From positions 5,351,501-5,415,500 of the forward strand of contig JAJNNQ010000013.1 in assembly GCA_027886175.1 (NCBI GenBank): a DNA stretch of 64,000 nt, written 5' to 3'. This DNA comes from Phylloscopus collybita (taxonomy: Eukaryota > Chordata > Aves > Passeriformes > Phylloscopidae). Both the position numbers and the translations under genes were made by a program. Under the pieces are notes generated by a model. The model worked only from the letters and a program-made list of their open reading frames with translations, did not search any database and was not told the DNA's origin. Each line of letters opens with the position of its first letter. Within the stretch, counting starts at the first letter, position 1. Shown in pieces: positions 49,501-62,511 of this stretch.

Positions 49501-50140
49501 AAAAGAGACAGGCACCCAGTGGAGTAAATCTCGACTATGTGATGAGAACATATAATTTCTGAAATTTAAAGAAACTCTACCCCAGAATGTAAGAAACATT
49601 CATATCCTTGATTCACAGAATCTAGATCTGCAGCCAACCTGCTCTTCTCTTACTTAGTCCACCCTTTATTCTTTCTGTTTTAAGGCAATTTGCACACCCT
49701 CTTAGTAAGCAGTTTGTGATTCCCCTCACTTCTCATGTTTCTGCACCAGAACCCTGGGTGAGCAGAGGCACATGGATATAGCCTGAACCAGCAACTCCTT
49801 TGGCCTTGGACACATCTTTCCCTCATGGCATCTCCATATTACCCTTCCCATGTAAACAGCAAGGGTGCATAAAAATCCAAATGCAGTGATGAAAGGCAGC
49901 AAGAGCTGCACAGCTTCCCCAGTGACTGTCCCAGTTAACACCCACTCTGTGGCTTCACCTCACATTGCCAAGCATTTTTTTCTCCCTCATACTCTGCTTA
50001 GATTTGAACTTTGAATCTAAGCCTATTGTTCAGCAGAGCCCTGTTGGGGAAGATGAAAAAGGAAAGCTTTATAAATATGACTGCTTAGGTTTTGAGAATA
50101 TGAAACCTATAGGTGAAATAGAATTGAAAGCAAGTTTCAA
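46521..50140. other. Intergenic, no gene recognised
   Basis: AT-rich sequence with only chance open frames. No nameable repeat apart from short homopolymers. Confidence 0.55.
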
Positions 50141-50676
50141 TGTCTAAAGCCTTAGTTACTGGACAACTGGAAAACAATAATGTGGCCAGCTGAAGGTAAT
50201 CCCCTTTTGATTAAACAATGCCCTTCTCCTGACCAAAAGTCCAAGGGTCAGAGCAGACCCTACTAGCTTGGCAGGAGGGGTCCAAAGAGTAGTTTTTAAG
50301 GTTTAAAATATAACACAGTATGGTAATGTAATGATTCTTATAGGCTGTATGTAAATGCTGTAGGATTTGTATCTTGTACTAAATTGGTTGGTGTAAATTA
50401 GAATATTCAGTATAGAAGAAGATTTAATGTATTGTAATGGGAACTTGGCTCTCTTACTTCTCTTTATCTCCGCTCTTACTCCTCTTACTCCTCCTCTTCA
50501 GCTCTCTTACCTTGCTCTCTTGCTCTCTTCTTCTTCTCTCTCTCTCATGCTGCTCCAAGCTGCAGCTGGCAGCTCCCAGCAGGGCCCCTTCACCCAGGCC
50601 CTGTGCAATAAACCACTGCTCCAAGACCAGCCTTGACTCCAGAGATCTCTCATCACTGTCTGACCCAGTTTCTACA
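50141..50676 (+). mobile_element. Probable solo LTR (ERV) with pyrimidine-rich R region
   Basis: The layout is typical of an LTR: a U3-like AT-rich region (TTAAGGTTTAAAATATAACA), a long CTC/CTT pyrimidine tract (50450-50546), GCAGCTGGCAGCTCCCAGCA, AATAAA at 50607, and a U5-like end GACCCAGTTTCTACA. The TGT/ACA ends chosen are provisional; 50181 is an alternative start. No internal retroviral coding sequence follows. Confidence 0.6.
50450..50546 (+). repeat. Polypyrimidine tract inside the LTR
   Basis: About 97 bp of nearly pure C/T on the plus strand, built from CTCTT, ACTCCT and CTTCTT units with few purines. Confidence 0.9.
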
Positions 50677-52951
50677 GATCCCTATCACCTGCACAAAGTC
50701 ACCTCATGGAACAGAGGATGGGTCCCTGCTATGTTCCTTGCCCAGCTGTCCCCTGGACTACAGTGCCTGGCCATCTGCAGATCAGGAAAGGAAATCAAAC
50801 CAAACCTTTTCAGCCTGTGATAATTTAATCTCCCCTTTCCAGAAGATGATTTTAGCAAGCAGGAAAACACTCTGTCTATGTACCATTCTCAAAGGCATCA
50901 AAAGCCCCTTATGAAAGCATAATTTTTCCTTCTGAAAGCTAAATAACACTGAGAACAGACACTGTAACACTCCGAGGTTTCCTCTGACTGACAATCTTAA
51001 ATACTGCTTCCTTCAATCTTCATGGACTTCAAGTTTCCAGTGAAATACCATGATTTAATCTGCATTAAAATGCTTCTTCTGGTTGTCATACTAAAATTTC
51101 CAACTCTTGTACTCTGAACTATGTAATCTATTATAGCCTTTATCTTTACACTAACCATGCCAAGAGTAATCTGTGGATATCCTAATCTTTCCCTTTCTAA
51201 CACCATAATCTCCCAATCATTAATCGAAAGAGAGAAAAAAAGAGAAAGACTTGCAAAGCTGTTCTGTGCTTCCTGTTCCATTTTAGCAGTTGCTAAGTCA
51301 CTTGGCAAAACTAATAAGCAGCCAAGCTTTTCTGTTTTATCTGAAGTTTTCTATTAATTGTGCTCCCTCCGTTAATCTTCCTCTGCTGCTTTATTATGCA
51401 TCACAAGCTTCTTCACTTCCTAGAGTAGATCCATAGTTCTCTATTACTCCTTGGCATGGCTTGCAACATCTTACCTTAGTGCCCCATTTGTGACTGGCAT
51501 ATGATGCTTTATTGAACTCAACCAATGTAACGTGAATGCAAATGATTCATTTTCTAGCACTTCCTAGGATTCATTTTTTGCTTTTGGAAATGAGAGCAGT
51601 TTAGAGGAAATCTCATTATACCAGCTGGGACACTTACACAGATCAACCTTTTCTGACATTGAAGTAAGCCCTGCTCAGAAAATGAAGCTACAGTACAGAT
51701 CCAGAGGTCCCTTCCGATGTACAGTTTTCTGTGGCTCTCATTCCAAACCTACTCCTTTTTTTGGCCCATTTTCAAGCCTTAACACCGAGTCTTTCTTTGG
51801 CTACATGCATGAAGTCTTAATAGGAGTATGTGCCCACACATTGCTGAAGGGCTACATTCACAATACAGCAACTGGTGTTCAAATTTTCCTGCCTGCAACC
51901 TCACCCTGTTCTCTCCTGTTCCACAGAAATGCTTGAAATATCTGCCAGAGATTATTGGCAGCTTGCTTTTCCCTTTCTCTGTGCACCTTCACTTTGCACA
52001 GAGTACACATCAGGAGCTGAGACAGAGGTCTACCTTCTCCCAGGTGAGTGCCCTCCCCACCACACTGTGCATGATGTCCTCACCCTCTGGTTTGATCTTT
52101 ATTCTCTTCCAGGGGAATATTCAACTGCTTCAATGTAGTATATAATACCTTGCAGGGGAAGAGATAGTGCTGTTACCCTTTCTTTGTTTTTAATGAGTTA
52201 CCTTAACAGTTTCATTTGAATGGTGCATGCACACACGCAGTGGTCTCTGTTTAAAAGGAAGAAATAAGTCAGGAAGAAAAAAATCCTCCCTCCCATGTCT
52301 TCTAGGTTTACAGAGGAAACCAAAAACTCGTTCTCACAGCCCCAGCTGACTACAGGCTGGTAATTTCTCTTGCATGGCTCTGAGCCAGTGAAACAACACT
52401 GATAACTGGTTTTGAACCTCATTAATGCATGAGGAATAACACATGGGTTATTTGTCACGTAAAAATTAGCTATAAAAGTAACCTCTGCATCCAAACAGGA
52501 AAAGTTGCCGCTAATGCAAAGAGGCATTTTTCCATCTACCAGAACATGCCACATAGGAATAATAGTTTCTTCTATCTAGATGCTTCCTCAAGGTCACTTC
52601 TGGGGAAAGACACAAGCATTGTGTGTTTCTGTCCTGCTTATTGGGTCAAGTATAAACACCAGCACACATGGGGAATGAAGGAGATTCTGCAGGCTTGTGG
52701 CTTCCACTGCATCATAAGATTCACTGCTGCTCAAGAAGTGCTCATAAGGAGGCAAGAGTGACTCCTCTCCACCTCTGCAGGTCCCACCCAACACTGATTC
52801 CACATCTTTTAGAGGAAGGGTTGTTCTGCACACTGGGTGAGACAACCATCTCCTTCACAGCCTTTGGACACTACTGCCAAAGCTAACAACTGAGGTCATG
52901 GTGAGAAATACAGCGGTGGCCCAAAAGCTTCATAGAAATATCAGAAATAAG

Positions 52952-52957
<6 letters not shown>

Positions 52958-53010
<53 letters not shown>
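52958..53010 (+). repeat. Poly-T tract of 53 residues
   Basis: Uninterrupted run of 53 T residues, the longest homopolymer in the window. If it were the poly-A of a minus-strand retrocopy, the body would lie to its right, but no known mRNA is recognisable there. Confidence 0.95.
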
Positions 53011-53012
<2 letters not shown>

Positions 53013-53916
53013 TTCTTCAATACAACCAACCACATGAAGAATTCTAAGGAATGTGTAAGAACATAAGTGGGAAGCAAATGAGTGAGCAGGGTGGTATTAC
53101 CATGCCCCAAAGTGAGTGTTATCTCTACACTATGAAAGAAGTTAAAAATGATACCTGTCAACTACGGAACATTTGCTGTTTGAAGAAATAAGAGATTAAA
53201 TAGTTTCATGAAATGCCAGAGGAGATGAGTAATTACTCAGTGAGGCACCTAGACCAGATTAATTACAGCCTGGGAAGAGAAATCTTAGTAAGAATGTTTC
53301 TGTAAGATGGCAGCACTGAAGGAAAGCCTTCATGTTCTAGTAACATGTATATCTAGTAACAGCATAATAACAACAATCTTATAAATAAGAAAACCCATCA
53401 CAGTAAGAACAACAAAACAATAGAGCAAGCAAACTCCTCCCCAAACCTCACATGACAGGAAGCATTACTTCGTGAAAATCTAAGAATATTTATCAGTGTT
53501 TGTCTTTCTGCTCTGAGCCAGAACATCCAGCTCATATATTTTAGGGTAGTTTTGAGGTACCCTAAAGTGTTTTTCAGTAGAATATTGAGTATTAATCTTG
53601 CCCTTAAAATAGTGTAGCAAAATATATAAATAACTATGCATAGTCTGTTACAAAAAGCTTAAATACAGAAACTGTGAAGGGAAGAACCTTGTGTGTCATC
53701 AAGGAGATATGAAGAATACAATTCCCTTGAAATTTTAGAAGAAAAGTATTTTTATTCCTCACTCCCTCCATCCTCTCCTTTCCATAAGGTATAAGATGAT
53801 GCTAAAGGAAGTGATTTTTTTTTTTTTTTTCTGTTAGGGGAAATCTGTTGCTCATAGCAATCTCTCTCTCTGGAGGTATAAAGATTATTTGGAGAAAATT
53901 ACCCTAATCTCAATTG

Positions 53917-53941
53917 CTCTGACTGACAATTGCAGTCAGAG
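53917..53941. repeat. Hairpin, 9-bp stem
   Basis: CTCTGACTG, loop ACAATTG, then CAGTCAGAG: a perfect 9-bp inverted repeat. Function unknown. Confidence 0.8.
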
Positions 53942-54971
53942 AAGCCCTACGTCACCATGTATTTTATCAAGGAAATACCATACACTTCAAGAACAGAAGA
54001 CTATCAGACTCCTGTACTCAAAATTAAGCATTCAGTTTCCACAATTTCTTTAAGAATAACTCAAACAACCTTTTGCTTCTAATGAAAATAAATACTAAAT
54101 TCAAGTAGCACCCCAATGTTACTGTCGCTGTTTTACTCTTCAGCTGCACTATATCACACAGCATGAATATCTTAAAGGTAGTGCAGTTTTAATACCTTTA
54201 CTTGTAGAGATAGAAAATTTGCTTTGGCTCATCCAAAAATCCTTTCCCTATGCTCAGTCTGCAGACAAAATTCATCTTTTCAGTTCTGCAAGTCTAGTTG
54301 CAGGTGACTAACCACATGTTTCACTGTGATGCTTTCAGAATTGCTTGGCTCTGATCCGACATGGATGTTGTGCCCTACCTTAGCAGGACTGTTTTAAACC
54401 CTTTAGTTTTAAACACTCCAGTGTTAAATTCTCCCTCCTGGATCAGCACTGGCAGGCCCAGGTCCTGGGTGCCCATCCAGCAGTTGTATTCCCATGATAG
54501 GCTCCTCTTGTGCTTTCAGGATCTGAGGTGGAGCTGGTCACCACCATAGGCCCATGGAAACTACCAAACCCAACTCAGAAGGTCTTCACATGTCTCTAAA
54601 AATGCACAAGCTCCTCCAGCACTGCTGTTCCTGGAATGAGGAAGGACTTTCAGCAGGGAACCAAACTAGGACATATTGCCTGCAGGAGCAAGGGAAGAGC
54701 AGCACCAGCAGAATGAGCCCCAAGCAGCTCATGAGGACAACACCCAGATGATACTCTCCACCATCTGCTGATTGGGCATTTATTGCCTTGCTCTCCTGCT
54801 CAGACTGGTGTAATTTCCTCAGCCCAGCACTGCTCTGCCCATCCTTCCACTCCTCCTCTTCTTCTTTGGGAGAAAGTCCTTCAAGTCTTACCCTAAAACT
54901 GGAGAAAAAAATCCTTCTGAAAGCCCAGTGAAATCCTCCTTTTTAAATGAAAGAGAAAAGTAATGTAACGC

Positions 54972-55293
54972 TGTTAAAGACCACAACGACACAGACTCCG
55001 ACTTCAGAAGGCTGACAATGACTCTGTTTATTTCTGGCAATTTTTTCTCTTTTATACTATTCTACAGAGAGCAACTGAATAAGTGTAAGAAAGACAAACT
55101 TCTTCAATCACATTGGTCAGACCAGAGGGACATCCAGAAGAAGTCCCTCCTAGGAAAAGGAATGTAAACAAAGGTTACAGTTAGAAAAACATGTCTCTTG
55201 TTGACAGAAAACTCTCTGGGAAGGAGTTCCAGAAAACCAAAATATCTCAGGCATGAACCAGGGCTACAGTAAGTCATTATCAGAAGAACAACA
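54972..55293 (-). mobile_element. Solo LTR, minus orientation, paired with the copy at 62.2 kb
   Basis: On the minus strand it starts TGTTGTTC at 55293, has TATAAAA at 55050-55056 and AATAAA at 55027-55032, and ends CTTTAACA at 54972. TGTT/AACA form short terminal inverted repeats and the length is 322 bp. It matches 62192-62511 on the opposite strand at roughly 85 percent by eye, including CAACAAGAGACATGTTTTTC and TAGGAGGGACTTCTTCTGG. No primer-binding site or viral gene adjoins it. Confidence 0.8.
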
Positions 55294-58236
55294 TCACCAT
55301 TCTTGAAGTCACACTGATTCCTTTATCTACACATTATGCATGATTTTCTATCCTTCCCACTCCAAGTTCTCATTCTTTGGAAGGGTAAGAATTTGTAGTT
55401 ACTCTGTACTTGAAAAATTTTTGGTATATGTGGGCTTTGTTCCTATTTGGCCCTTAAGTCTATCATTACAATTATAGAAGTTGAATATTCAGAAATAACA
55501 CAAAAATAATTATTAGACAGAAGACAGATTATCAGGAAACAATCTAAACACAAATAGTTCTCTTATGGTCTATGCTGTTCCAAAAGCTTTCTTCCCTAGC
55601 AGCTGAGCTGTGAAAATTAGACTTTGCAGTTCAGTTTTAGGTGTGAGAATTGCCAATGTTGCTGAGAGCAGTCTGGCAGATAACCTAGGATGCGACACAC
55701 CTGTGTTTGCAAGAACAAGTAAAGTAAGCCTAGTTTTCTTCCTTTGGTCTGAGAAATTTTTTTACTGCTTAGAGATCTGTAAAGAAATTGAACAATTACA
55801 TTTGAACATTTTCCATTTTTTCTCCTAGTTAAAAGTCTAGCCATTGGTCCACATAAAGATTTTTGCAGAAAATGTTTGACTTCTTTAGATACTCTTATAA
55901 TTCCCTTAGAGAGAAAAAATGTTAATGTTTAAAGCACACAACAACAGATTGCAACCACTTTTCCAAGCAGTCCTTTTTTATAACATTAAAAAAGAACATT
56001 ATTTTTCTAACATTAACCCCCCATATTTATAGTAATATTCTTTTCATTTGTCTTTTTTCTTCAAAGCTTTTCTTACTCAAAACAATCTTTTTTATTTGTC
56101 TGCCATTTCAAAATCATACTTAGGGGAATGCGCCATATTTTGAAGTTCTAATTCCAAGACAATTCACAAAGAAGGTCTCCTTGTGGTTTTATGCCCTGTT
56201 TTGGCTGCTTTTCCTGCCTTTCTATGCCTATGCAGGTAGGTGGATTTTTGCCTTCAGTCAATTCTGCCTAGTGACAGCAGGAGGTGGGCTCACAGCTCTA
56301 TCAGTAAATTTGACATTGAAAAAGGGACAGTGTCAAAGGTTTTTTCACCAGTCACACTAATATTTTCATTAGATTAAAGAACCTTCCTATTTATAGGAAT
56401 TGTTAGGACAATTTTAGGAAGAAATCAGAGACCTTCAAAGCTAATGTACTGTGCTGTGAGAAGTACCTTCAAGCACAACTTTGGAGAATAGTATAGACAG
56501 TTTAATTGCTGGTTGTAGGATTTAAATTTGTTTGGTACTGTCCAACAGCAGCTTTCAGCTGAGCCATCCAACTTTGCCAGTGCTAACCAGTCAGTATGTT
56601 TTTAATATGAAGCTGCGAGTAACACACTGAACAGCTCCAGGTAGCTTAGGCTGTGTCCTGCTTGAGGTGCTCCACTCCACGCCTTCCTTTTCTCAGCCAA
56701 GAATATTTACAAGAATTATCAATGACTAATAACATCATACAACACTTCATGTTCAAGCAATGGCTGATTGACTCAGCCAGCAGGAGCTGTTTGTCTTTGT
56801 TATCCTGTGCAGCTGCCTGGCCACATTGCTCTCCTCAAGTGTTGATGCTGTGTAGGCAGGTGCTAACAAACAGGAATCTATTGCAATTCCCTTTGAGTAA
56901 ACTGAAAATGATTAAATGAATACAATAAGAATGAGAAATGTGAGTGTTACTGGAACAGCTATATTTGGCAATAAATCTACCCTTGATTACCTGTTATTTG
57001 CTAGTGCTTGCTGGCTGAAGACAGTGAGCTGTCTCTACTTTGTGTTTCCAGAAAATTTCTGCCCTGGTGAGGCTTCTCAATGGTACAAACTAATTATATT
57101 ATATTAAGGTATCTTCTCAATCAATTGTAATTCTGATATCAAGTACAGCTCAGAAATCTGTCAGACCCAAGAAGTCTGTCTTCTAATCAGAAGTTCTGAT
57201 GAAAGAGTCTGGTTCATTTAGTCCTATATGATTATTTTTGCATAAAGAAAATGTCTTTGCAGTTAAAAAACTCTGGCAAGTGCAAATTCAGCCTAGGTGT
57301 GAGCACATATTCAAAAGCCATGCTTCAATTACTAGAGCCACACTGAGTCTGTGCTGCTTCTGTTGCCAGAATCTCTAGAGAAATATCTTGCTGTTACTGG
57401 TATTGCTCTAAACCACTTTGAGAGTGCTTTGTTAAAAGTTCAAATCCCCCTTTGGGAGGCTGTGGCCAAAGCCATCTCCATTTTCATGTTTTTCAGCACT
57501 CCATGAGGTAGAATTCAACCCATTGTTTAAAATTCTTTTCAAAGTAAGATTTTTTTCCCTGATTTTTTTTTTTTCTCTGAAGGGTAAAATGTCCCCTAGA
57601 AAAAATATCATCAATGTTCTCTTTGTGGTACTAATCTGGTCCTTTTTAGTAATTTTATTTCTTTTCCTTATAAATTAAATTTATTTGCAGAGACAGAACT
57701 CTTCAAAGATATTCCCAGAAGATCTCTGGTTAGATTATACCACTACTTCAACAATAATGAATCTGTTTCTGAAAAACAAATGTTTGTCTCTTCCAAATTG
57801 TGCCTTGAGTTCCCTTGAGCTTTACAATTCAGTGAGCATTAATGTTACATAGCACAAATAATGGGACTTTTTCTGAGAAGACAGGATGCAGCTGCTGATG
57901 CTTAATTAAAACTTATAAGATTTGTTGTGTTGCTTTGATCTGTTGCCTCTTTTATTTCTCCACCTTTTGAGCAAAGGTTCTGTCAAAGTCTAAATGTATG
58001 CAGCATGTTTGCCTCAGTGAATGCCATGCATAGGACCTGTCTCTGAAGCTTTTGGAAGAAAAGGACAATTCCTTTCAAGGTGAAAACATTGACATGTTTA
58101 ACTGTGTTTACATTATATTTTTAGACCCATGTTAACAACATACACAGCTTATATATTCAGATGATTTCAAGCTGGTGACAGTGACATAGTTGGGGCACAC
58201 AAGTAAATATACCTGGAAGAGTGCAAAAAAACATGT
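55294..58236. other. Intergenic, no gene recognised
   Basis: AT-rich sequence between the minus-strand LTR and a CR1 tail. No coding exon, internal retroviral region or RNA gene seen. Confidence 0.55.
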
Positions 58237-58345
58237 GGAGATGGCACTTAAAGGCATGGTTTGGTGGTGAACTCAGTTGTGGTGCTCGATTGATGGTTGG
58301 ACTTGACAATCTTAGAGGTCTTTTCCAACCTTAACCACTCCATAT
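58237..58345 (+). mobile_element. CR1 LINE 3' tail
   Basis: Only the last about 110 bp of a CR1: GGCATGGTTTGGTGGTGAAC, GATTGATGGTTGGACTTGAC and AATCTTAGAGGTCTTTTCCA, then CAACCTTAACCACTC. Severely 5'-truncated, as is common for CR1. Confidence 0.88.
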
Positions 58346-61300
58346 GTGCCAAAAGCCATAGAACTTCATTTTAATGAGCACCATTTATGCAGGAAGCCTA
58401 TACCACACCATATACAATCTGCAGCGCCCTACAAAGTACTGATACAGACATTGGGCAAGATAAGAATTAGCCAGAGGCAGCATAAGATGCTGCTGGAATT
58501 GGTCAGAGTCGATACTGCTGCATGATCTATGGTAACAAGGACATCATTGTTTTCCTATCTGCACAGAAAATAGCACAGCTTCTAACAGGACAAAGACATA
58601 GTTTGGCATAATTTGAGGAAAAGAGGCTATACTGGACCAAATAAAGTCAGAAGAAAAGCAGAGAAACCCACAGTTCTCCCTTTCCTTTCTGTATTTTGCA
58701 AAAGATGCAGATGTTTTGTGCATTAGAGCATTGGGCAGAACATCTCAGTTGACAAAAGACCAGGAGCAGGGTGACATGTATGAACTAGGGGCAGTTAGAA
58801 TAGCTTTACCTTGTCTTTGTACCTTAAAGAAAACTATTATATAACCATTTATCTTTCAAGATTTATATGGATTATTGCCACTTAATTTAAGTACCAAATA
58901 GATTACTTTCCCCCTTGTCAGATTAAAAATGTTTAGGGTCACACCCAAAGAAGAGGACTTAAGAGTAATAGAGAAAGCTTAACCATACATACAGTTGTGT
59001 CAGTGATATGTATTTAAAGCTCTTAGAATAAAAGACAAAAATCACTTTTCATCCACAGTCATGCCAGTGAAGGTAGGGAGCACCCAGGTACTGAATAAGT
59101 GCCACTTGTACTCATTTAAAAGTGGATAACAAGACTTCTAATGTTAGGGTCTCAGCTCACTATTATGGATTCTTAAAAGGAGTCCTTTTATTCTTATGGA
59201 ATTAAAATATGATATATAATACCAGAATTTTTGCTGCTTATGCTGCCATCCAAAAAACAATGGCATGGCATGCTGCAGGAAGGAGCATTACCACACTGCC
59301 TTTGCCACCTGGAAAGCCAACCTGGCTGCTGCTGTGCAAAGAGATGGTTGGTCATGGGAGGTGATGGCTATCACTAGAGGAGCATGTGGGACAAACATAA
59401 ATGGCTTTCCAGGATTCAGCTGTCCCTGACCTACTCACAGTCACATCCTCCCAGGGATGGCAAGATTCAGCACTACCTGTAGTTCTGGCAAACCTTAAAA
59501 TAACAGCAATGAAATCAGGACAGAGAATAATTGCACCCTTTGCTCCATCTAAGCAGCTACAAGCTTCCAGTAGTTGGAAGGTCATTAGCTCTCTTAGCAA
59601 TAAATAATGCAGAGGACAGGATTTTTAAAGAGGATATAATGTGCCTGAGAGCTGCTACCATGCTCATTTCTGATTTCTGCCAAAATTGTGTGTCTTCTTA
59701 GACGAAAGCAGCCAAACACCAGATATTGAGATCCTGATTTGTGCTGGCATCATTTTATTTGGTATTTTCATTCTGCAAACAGGACAGATATGTTACAAAT
59801 TGATGCTTGTGACTGGCAGGTTTCAAGAAGAGCAGAGGAACTCATCTGCTCATCTCTCCATTTGGATTTATCTCAAACCTGCTATGGAGTCTGACTCTCC
59901 TCTTCTGTTACTTGCAATGCAACATAGATTTGATTTAAGCTCTATTTCAAATAAACCTCAGAAAGATTTAAGATACATAAATTTACCATACCTTTCTCTA
60001 GGAAGGACGTTGTCCTCTACATTCCTCATTCCTCTCTGCCCTAACATCCTGCTCAGAAATCAACTCTTTTGACTTAAAAAGGAAAGTTCCTACTACTGTG
60101 CCACAGAAAAGAACTCTTTAATTTATATTGAACCATTTTAATTAAAAATTGTAAACATTTTGTTAAAGGGCGTCCTCATTCAGACACACTACTTGTTTTA
60201 AATTCTCTACTTCTCTGCCACATAATTGTCAGCAGATTTCTAACACGCTCTTTTTAAATGGAAGGTTTTATTTTTAAAATTATGGCACAAACTTGATAAG
60301 GTGGAAGGTGGCTGTACAGTGAGGACAGCTGAACTGATGCATTATGAAAGGTATTAACATATATGTAGAAAGATTAATCATTCTGTAGGTCAAGCCTAGA
60401 GTTAGAATGCTAATTTGTTGGCAAAGTAAGCATTTTAGTAAATGAAATAATTTTTTTTCTAGCACAGAGAAAGAGATGCCCACCTGCAAAGTGTCTGTAT
60501 GACTATAATAGTCTGGGCTTTTGATTGGGGCAAGTTTTCAGAGTTCAAGCAACATCTAATATTTACCTAGTAGGCTGAGCTGCTATGTCATTTTTCAAAG
60601 TTACAGATAAAAAAAAAAAATTACAGCCCTTAGACGCCCAGATATTTTTTTTTTTAAGCAGAGTATGGAAAGATACTTGAGAATGTAAAGGCAAAAAATA
60701 GATTCAAGGGGTTGCATTAATCAGGAAAAATCTGTCTTCCTGCTGAATGAGGCAGACGTGCTATCTAGCAAACCATTTAAAAGTATTGCTTAGGGACTGC
60801 TTGTGCTATATGAAAGCTGTTCAACTTCCTCTTTCTGCCAAAACAACTTCATTTTGATATTTTCACAGCCATGGTACTTGTTGTTTCAATTTGTTCCTCA
60901 TTCAGAACATCCTTCAGGACGATGTGGTTGCCTTTCAGACACCTGAAGAGACACCTTCACATTTTGAGTTTCACTTTGCTAACAGTGAACAGGGAAAAAA
61001 ACATATCAAAACAAGTGAGCACAAGTGTTTTGGGGGTTGTACTTAAAAGAACAGGAAGACATAAGATCCTTTATGAGACAGCTCAACCTTTTACATCAGA
61101 ATTCAGTCGTGTGTACCAGATCTAGAGGCACGTGCCAGGCTGCTCAGGAAGTCTCCTGGTGGTGTGTGTTGCTTGTGTAGGGGTGGAATTGTGTGGGTAG
61201 ATGTTGGCATTCCTCACTCGCTTTTTCAAATTTCTGATTGAAGTCAAACAACCAGACAAACAAGATGCAAACCAGAGGAGCACTCTGAAAGACTCAAGAT

Positions 61301-62191
61301 AAGCTTCTAGAGGGCTTGTGGACCAAGTACACAAGAACTGTGGTCAAAGAAACAAATTTGCTGCTGGTTTACTTGACTGCACACGGTGAAATGAAGCCTT
61401 GGACTTTCTTTTCAAAGAAATATGCTTTTATAAAAGAAACCTCCTCTTTGCTTCCCAGAAAAAATAAAAGCATTCTTTGCCTCATTCTTCCTGGTTAATG
61501 GTGGCAAGGGCAACATTATTCAAGTATTTACTAACTGTATTCCTAATTTAGCCTTCTTTAGGAAGCTCTTTATCGAATAGAGAGTCAGTCATTGCACAAA
61601 AGAGCAAAAAAAGACAAATGCCAGGTAGAAGAACAGTCAATAGTATTGATGAAATATTCAGAATTGCAATTATTACCTTTCCATTAATACGATTCACTTA
61701 CAACCATCCTTAAGAATGTATGCTCTATAATGTTATCTCATAATGAGAAAGGAGGAGGGAGTTCTGCTTGTCTTGTGACTTTTGGACCCGGAGTTGCAGA
61801 TGATGATGAAACCACAAGGTTTGCAATAAAAGGCTAAGAGCAGGCATCAGTAAATAACATCACCCCATTCCAAAAATAAGCAGCTGAACCAGAACTTTTA
61901 CAGACCAGATCTTCATAGCTTTTCAGGGCTATGTATTCAGGTGGCCAAAGCTGCAATTGGGATTTAAGTTTTCCTGACTATTTAAGCCGCTAGGTGAGAC
62001 CATGTTTTCCAACTGAACTCATCTGCTGATACTAACTAAGCATACCTTCAAATGATTTTAGCATCCCATGTGGTGAGGCTTTTTGAAAACATACCTTCTA
62101 TATTGGTGCTGAAGTGGGAGCTGGTGGCAGGTGTGTGTATATTAATATTTGGATCCTACTAGGACAGATTTTGCAGTAAATCTCCAACCCA
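58346..62191. other. Intergenic, no gene recognised
   Basis: AT-rich with A and T runs near 60.6 kb. A plus-strand frame of 128 codons (59686-60072) has one hydrophobic stretch but no recognisable domain, splice context or homologue known to me, and I treat it as chance. Confidence 0.5.
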
Positions 62192-62511
62192 TGCCGATTT
62201 CTTATGCTGTGTCTTGTAGCCCTAGTTCGTGCCTGAAATGTTTTAGTTTTCTGAAACTCTTTTCCCAAAGAGCTTTCTGTCAACAAAAGACATGTTTTTC
62301 TAACTGTAACCTTTGTTTACTTTCCTTTCCCTAGGAGGGACATCTTCTTAATGTCCCTCTGGTTTGACCAATGTAATTGAAAAAGTTTGTCTTTCTTTCA
62401 CCAATTAAGTTGTTCTCTGTAAAATAGTATAAAAGTAAGAAATTACCGAAAATAAACAAAGTCATTGTCAGCCTTCTGAAGTCAGAATCTGTATCGATGT
62501 AGTCTTTAACA
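62192..62511 (+). mobile_element. Solo LTR, plus orientation, same family as 54.97 kb
   Basis: Plus-strand copy of the family at 54972-55293. It has TATAAAA at 62428, AATAAA at 62451 and the same GCCTTCTGAAGTC U5 start, and ends CTTTAACA at 62511. The 5' end is diverged; placing it at TGCC (62192) gives 320 bp, close to the 322 bp of the other copy. No target-site duplication or internal sequence is visible. Confidence 0.78.

Larger units (their letters stand above)
50677..54971. other. Intergenic, no gene recognised
   Basis: AT-rich with a very long T run at 52958 and a somewhat GC-richer patch at about 54.36-54.86 kb, where short plus-strand frames exist without recognisable domains. Confidence 0.55.

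Noticed and set aside
50132..50676. A 6-bp AGTTTC target-site duplication around the 50.1 kb LTR
   Set aside because: Using these as flanks would make the LTR begin AATG and end ACCC, not TG...CA, so the match is probably coincidental.
59686..60072. Plus-strand frame of 128 codons with a hydrophobic segment
   Set aside because: No known homologue comes to mind, no splice sites or promoter are evident, and codon content looks random.
54972..62511. A full endogenous provirus bounded by the two related LTRs
   Set aside because: The LTRs face opposite directions, neither has a primer-binding site, and no gag, pol or env-like frame lies between them.
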